Assembly (NCBI GenBank): GCA_023386495.1 | Contig: JAEWJS010000148.1 | Span: 1-25,997 of the forward strand | Source: Bacillota bacterium | GTDB lineage: Bacteria; Bacillota; Bacilli; Paenibacillales; Paenibacillaceae | Direction of reading: 5' to 3' | Length of the DNA: 25,997 nt | Shown here: piece by piece, positions 23,168 to 25,997 of the stretch | Numbering within the stretch: the first letter of the stretch is position 1 | How the letters are laid out: every line of letters begins with the position of its first letter | Made by a program: the position numbers and the translations under genes | Notes under the pieces: model-generated | Database searches by the model: none | What the model was told of the DNA's origin: nothing | The model's input: the letters and a program-made list of their open reading frames with translations, nothing else

Positions 23168-25741
23168 TTAGCGTTGTTTGACGTTCATCCCGCAGACCAG
23201 ACGCTGCGAGACGATGTCCGAATAGAGCACCATCCCTGTCGCGCGAGCGACATGAATGACATCCAGCATCGTATCGCTGTCCGGCACAAGCTCCGGCAGC
23301 CTATTAGGCAAGCCGGTGATCCGTTCGGGACGGTACATGACGTCCGGCTCGCCGTCGAACAGCGCGACATAGAAGATGCCCGACTCGACGAGGTCTTGGA
23401 AGAAGTGGCTGCCGTACGACAGCTCCGGCTTCAGTCCCGCTTCCTGCGACGCCACCTCGCACAAGACCGACATATGGCATAGCTCCGCCCAATGCACCGG
23501 CACGCCGAGTGACGGCGTCGTCGTCCCCCAGCGGCCTGGTCCGACGAGCATGACCGGCTGCCCCTTCAGCGCCGCATTGATGCGGCCGATATGCCTGGCC
23601 ACGGCATATTTCTCTTGCTCGCTCCTCGCGAGGTATGCCTTCGGCTGCACATAGACGACGTACTCGATCGGCAACCGCACGTTGCCGCCCATGAAATTCC
23701 CCTTCGACGCGAAGAAGCCCTGCCGCTGCTCGGCCTCGCTCGGGAACGCGACCGACCGGCCCAATCCGCGCGTCTGCAGCGGGCGGCATTGCAGCAGGTT
23801 CACCTTGAAGCTGCCGTCCGGCTTGAAGTTCGCCGTAAATTCGATATCGACGGGATAGGCGTACACCTGGGAGAGAAGTGCCAGCATCTCGCGCATGAGC
23901 CGCGGGAATGCCGTATGCTGGAGCATCGCGCGAAAATCGACGATATGCGGCGCCTGTCCGTCGGCGTAGCCCAGCTCGCGCAGCCGGTTAGCGGCCTGTT
24001 GATCCACCGAGGCGAACAGATCGGTCGCCGCGCGCAGGTCGCGCTGGATGACCGTCTCCACGCTGCGGCTGATCAGCGCGTTGTCCATGAGTGACAGCAG
24101 GTCGACGTCATGCTGGGAGAACTTCTTCGCGTCCTCGGCGTTCATCAGCGGTAGGCGCAGCGGATCGTCGAGGCAGACGATTCTGGCATAATCCAGCGCC
24201 GCGCGGTCGACCGCCCGCGTCCCCAGCCCGAAGACGAGCCGCAGCATGCCGGCATCCATGTCAACGCCGGGATCCCAGACGTAGAGGTTCGACGAGTTGC
24301 CGACGCCCGCGACATGCGGGAAGAAATCTGCGCCATAGTGGTCGCCCGAGACGCGCTGGACGAGAATCGCCATCTGCTCGTCTTCCTCGGACAGCCCCCT
24401 ATGGAGCCGGTACGCCAGCGCATCCTCGTTCATCGTGCTGGCGTAGACGGCGCGAATTGCCTGCTCGAACGCCTCGTACCGCTGCTCCGGCGTCCCTTGG
24501 TTCACGCAGAACACGCTGTCGTACTTGCCCGCGAAGGCGTTCCCGAAGTTATCTTCGAGCAGCGAGCTCGAACGGACGATGATCGGAGACTGGCCGAAAT
24601 ACTCCAGAATCTGCATGAACTTCTCTTGGATCGTCTCTGGGAACCGGCCGGTGAGCAGCTTCTCCTGAAGCTCCGGCGCATAGGTCCAATAGCCCTCCTG
24701 CGTCTTCTGCTTCGTGCGCAGCTTCCACCAGCCGTTCTGCACGATATAGGTGTAGAACACGTCGGAGCCGAGATAGAACGAGTCATGAGGCTCCAGATAG
24801 GGAACGAACCTTGCGCCGCCATCCCGCTCCACGATTTTCCTCGCCAGGAGCATGCCGACGCTTTTGCCCCCGATGAAGCCCGTTCCCACCTCGCGTGATG
24901 CGATCATCAGAATGTCCTGCAGCGTGAAGTACTTGTCGCACAGCTCGAACATTCGGGACTCATGCCCGATGAGCATCGACATGAGCAGCCGCTTCGTCGG
25001 TTCTTGTTCCTCGGGCTCGAGGATCAGTGCTTCCTTCGCCTTGTTGAATAGAACGTCCCAATAATCGAGCCGTTCCTCCCCGCGCATGATCGTCGAGAAC
25101 AGCTCGGCGGCCTCCGCGCTTGCCGTGATGCAGATGGCTTCTTGCCCTCGGATGAGGTGCGGGAAGAACATCGTCGGCGAATACCGGTTCCACACCTTCA
25201 GCGGGTGGATGTACGTGTTGGCGTTCACCTGGTAGATGTCCAAGAGGAGCTGCGTCGTCTCCCGGATGCCCGCGATCGTGCTGTACGTATGGACATTGCG
25301 AATGATGGCAAAATAGGCAATCGTATCGAGCTCATACAGATAGGGACACGCGACCTTGAAAAAGTTGCCGATCATCAGGTCGGAATGCCAGTAGGCGAGC
25401 AGGTCCGTTAAGCAGTCGAAAACGTAGAAGGCGCGCTTGCCCTCCCGTTCGACCAGCAGATGGACGGCCGTCGCGAAGCTCTCGAACCCGCGGCTCGGGT
25501 CGAGCTCGTGGATCTCGATGTCCGGATGCGGCTCGAGCAGCGGCTCGTGGCTGCCGAAGCGGACGTAGATCAGCTTGCGATTATCGCGCAGCGCTTGCGC
25601 GGCGTAAGGCTCTACCATTGCCTTGTAGTCGGCAATCGCGTTCACTTGCCACACGACGTTGTCGCCCAGCCGCAGCCGGTCGATCGCCTCATCCACGCCG
25701 GCCAGCCCCGTGCTCACCCGGTCATGCAGGTCCATCACCAT
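23168..25741 (-). CDS. KaiC-like and PEP-synthase-type ATP-binding domain protein
   Basis: This 857-residue protein has two recognisable parts. Residues about 1-210 follow the KaiC/RecA pattern (GLAGVDEAIDRLRLGDNVVW, then KLIYVRFGS and AFYVFDCLTDLL), but the P-loop position reads QVNAIADY and lacks Gly-Lys-Thr. From about residue 285 to 665 it has the ATP-grasp domain of PEP synthase/pyruvate phosphate dikinase (GGKSVGMLLARKI, PIIVRSSSLLEDNFGNAFAGKYDSVF, ending LLQCRPLQTRG). The phosphohistidine and PEP-binding domains of those enzymes are absent. The reaction is unknown; a stand-alone phosphotransfer or regulatory role is possible. The start at 25741 is chosen because GGAGGTG lies nine bases upstream; a GTG at 25753 overlaps that site. 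Confidence 0.82.
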   Translation of the reverse strand: MVMDLHDRVSTGLAGVDEAIDRLRLGDNVVWQVNAIADYKAMVEPYAAQALRDNRKLIYVRFGSHEPLLEPHPDIEIHELDPSRGFESFATAVHLLVEREGKRAFYVFDCLTDLLAYWHSDLMIGNFFKVACPYLYELDTIAYFAIIRNVHTYSTIAGIRETTQLLLDIYQVNANTYIHPLKVWNRYSPTMFFPHLIRGQEAICITASAEAAELFSTIMRGEERLDYWDVLFNKAKEALILEPEEQEPTKRLLMSMLIGHESRMFELCDKYFTLQDILMIASREVGTGFIGGKSVGMLLARKIVERDGGARFVPYLEPHDSFYLGSDVFYTYIVQNGWWKLRTKQKTQEGYWTYAPELQEKLLTGRFPETIQEKFMQILEYFGQSPIIVRSSSLLEDNFGNAFAGKYDSVFCVNQGTPEQRYEAFEQAIRAVYASTMNEDALAYRLHRGLSEEDEQMAILVQRVSGDHYGADFFPHVAGVGNSSNLYVWDPGVDMDAGMLRLVFGLGTRAVDRAALDYARIVCLDDPLRLPLMNAEDAKKFSQHDVDLLSLMDNALISRSVETVIQRDLRAATDLFASVDQQAANRLRELGYADGQAPHIVDFRAMLQHTAFPRLMREMLALLSQVYAYPVDIEFTANFKPDGSFKVNLLQCRPLQTRGLGRSVAFPSEAEQRQGFFASKGNFMGGNVRLPIEYVVYVQPKAYLARSEQEKYAVARHIGRINAALKGQPVMLVGPGRWGTTTPSLGVPVHWAELCHMSVLCEVASQEAGLKPELSYGSHFFQDLVESGIFYVALFDGEPDVMYRPERITGLPNRLPELVPDSDTMLDVIHVARATGMVLYSDIVSQRLVCGMNVKQR

Positions 25742-25795
25742 TGGGATTGCCACCTCCGATCCTTAATGGAAATATCGTACAACAAAGTGCGGCGC

Positions 25796-25862
25796 GCTGC
25801 ACGCATGCTTCTTTTCTCGATGATCGACTTTTCGCTCGCTGTGACTCATGCTGCACGCATGC
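25796..25862. repeat. Paired 13-base direct repeat
   Basis: GCTGCACGCATGC occurs at 25796-25808 and again at 25850-25862. The interval lies upstream of the large gene, in its probable promoter region, but no clear -35/-10 pair is visible. Confidence 0.7.
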
Positions 25863-25920
25863 CACCTCGACGTCCGCGAATCGGATTTTGTACTAGCTCG
25901 CTTATTCGCTCCTGCTCATA

Positions 25921-25997
25921 CTGGTGCTGGTGCTAGTGCTGGTGCTGGTGCTGATGCTGATGCTACTGCTGATGCTGGTGCTGGTGCTGGCTACTGC
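25921..25997. repeat. CTGGTG-type tandem repeat running off the window
   Basis: A trinucleotide/hexanucleotide array of CTGGTG with variants CTGATG, CTAGTG and CTACTG continues to the window end. It could be intergenic low-complexity DNA or the start of a Ser/Thr-rich coding region on the minus strand. Confidence 0.85.

Noticed and set aside
25921..25997. Coding region for a Leu/Val or Ser/Thr repeat protein
   Set aside because: No start signal or flanking coding pattern is visible inside the window, and the array is cut by the window end.

Overview
The window looks like the chromosome of a GC-rich Bacillota member of the Paenibacillus/Cohnella type. The evidence is strong AGGAGG-like ribosome binding sites, a Bacillus-style RpiR-nagB-nagA operon, a DUF3231 protein, a CpsC/CpsD-split capsule kinase system and a family 8 polysaccharide lyase. 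Genus is inferred from gene content only.

Layout. Positions 1-124 carry what appears to be the 5' end of a group II (class C-like) intron, read leftwards and placed just behind the terminator of a DUF3231 gene (179-727, minus). An SH3-NlpC/P60 cell-wall hydrolase follows (796-1539, minus). Divergent from it is an amino-sugar operon (1827-4689, plus: RpiR regulator, NagB, NagA) with a clear promoter and two matching palindromes. A small pentapeptide-like protein (4814-5113, plus) meets a TolB-like propeller protein (5226-6107, minus) at a shared hairpin. Positions 6108-7114 are largely repeats, then come a small unknown protein (7115-7399) and a secreted polysaccharide lyase 8 (7516-9888), both minus.

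The most interesting part is 10019-14772 (minus): nucleotidyltransferase, HPr-kinase-like protein, PqqD-like recognition protein, ABC exporter, a 27-residue peptide with a near-perfect ribosome binding site, and an S26-type peptidase. The peptide was found by reading the gap between genes. Its N-terminus carries a Y-x-x-P-x-I motif like the leader motif that PqqD-type proteins bind in lasso peptide systems, but no lasso cyclase or lasso-type protease is present. I read this as a compact, possibly undescribed RiPP system.

Upstream of it is a 950-base gene-free stretch with two families of short interspersed repeats (14773-15721), then an exopolysaccharide operon (15722-22972, minus: CpsC, CpsD, Wzx flippase, Wzy-like polymerase, two family 2 glycosyltransferases and a beta-propeller protein), nearly all translationally coupled and driven by a sigma-A promoter whose spacer is a perfect 19-bp palindrome. 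The window ends with a large protein (23168-25741, minus) made of a P-loop-less KaiC-like domain plus a PEP-synthase-type ATP-binding domain, and with a CTGGTG tandem repeat that runs off the edge.

Functional links: the lyase would release unsaturated oligosaccharides from glycosaminoglycan-like or other uronate polymers, and NagA/NagB would feed any GlcNAc-6-phosphate into glycolysis. The exopolysaccharide operon is a separate synthesis unit. The RiPP-like operon sits between the two with no obvious metabolic link to either.
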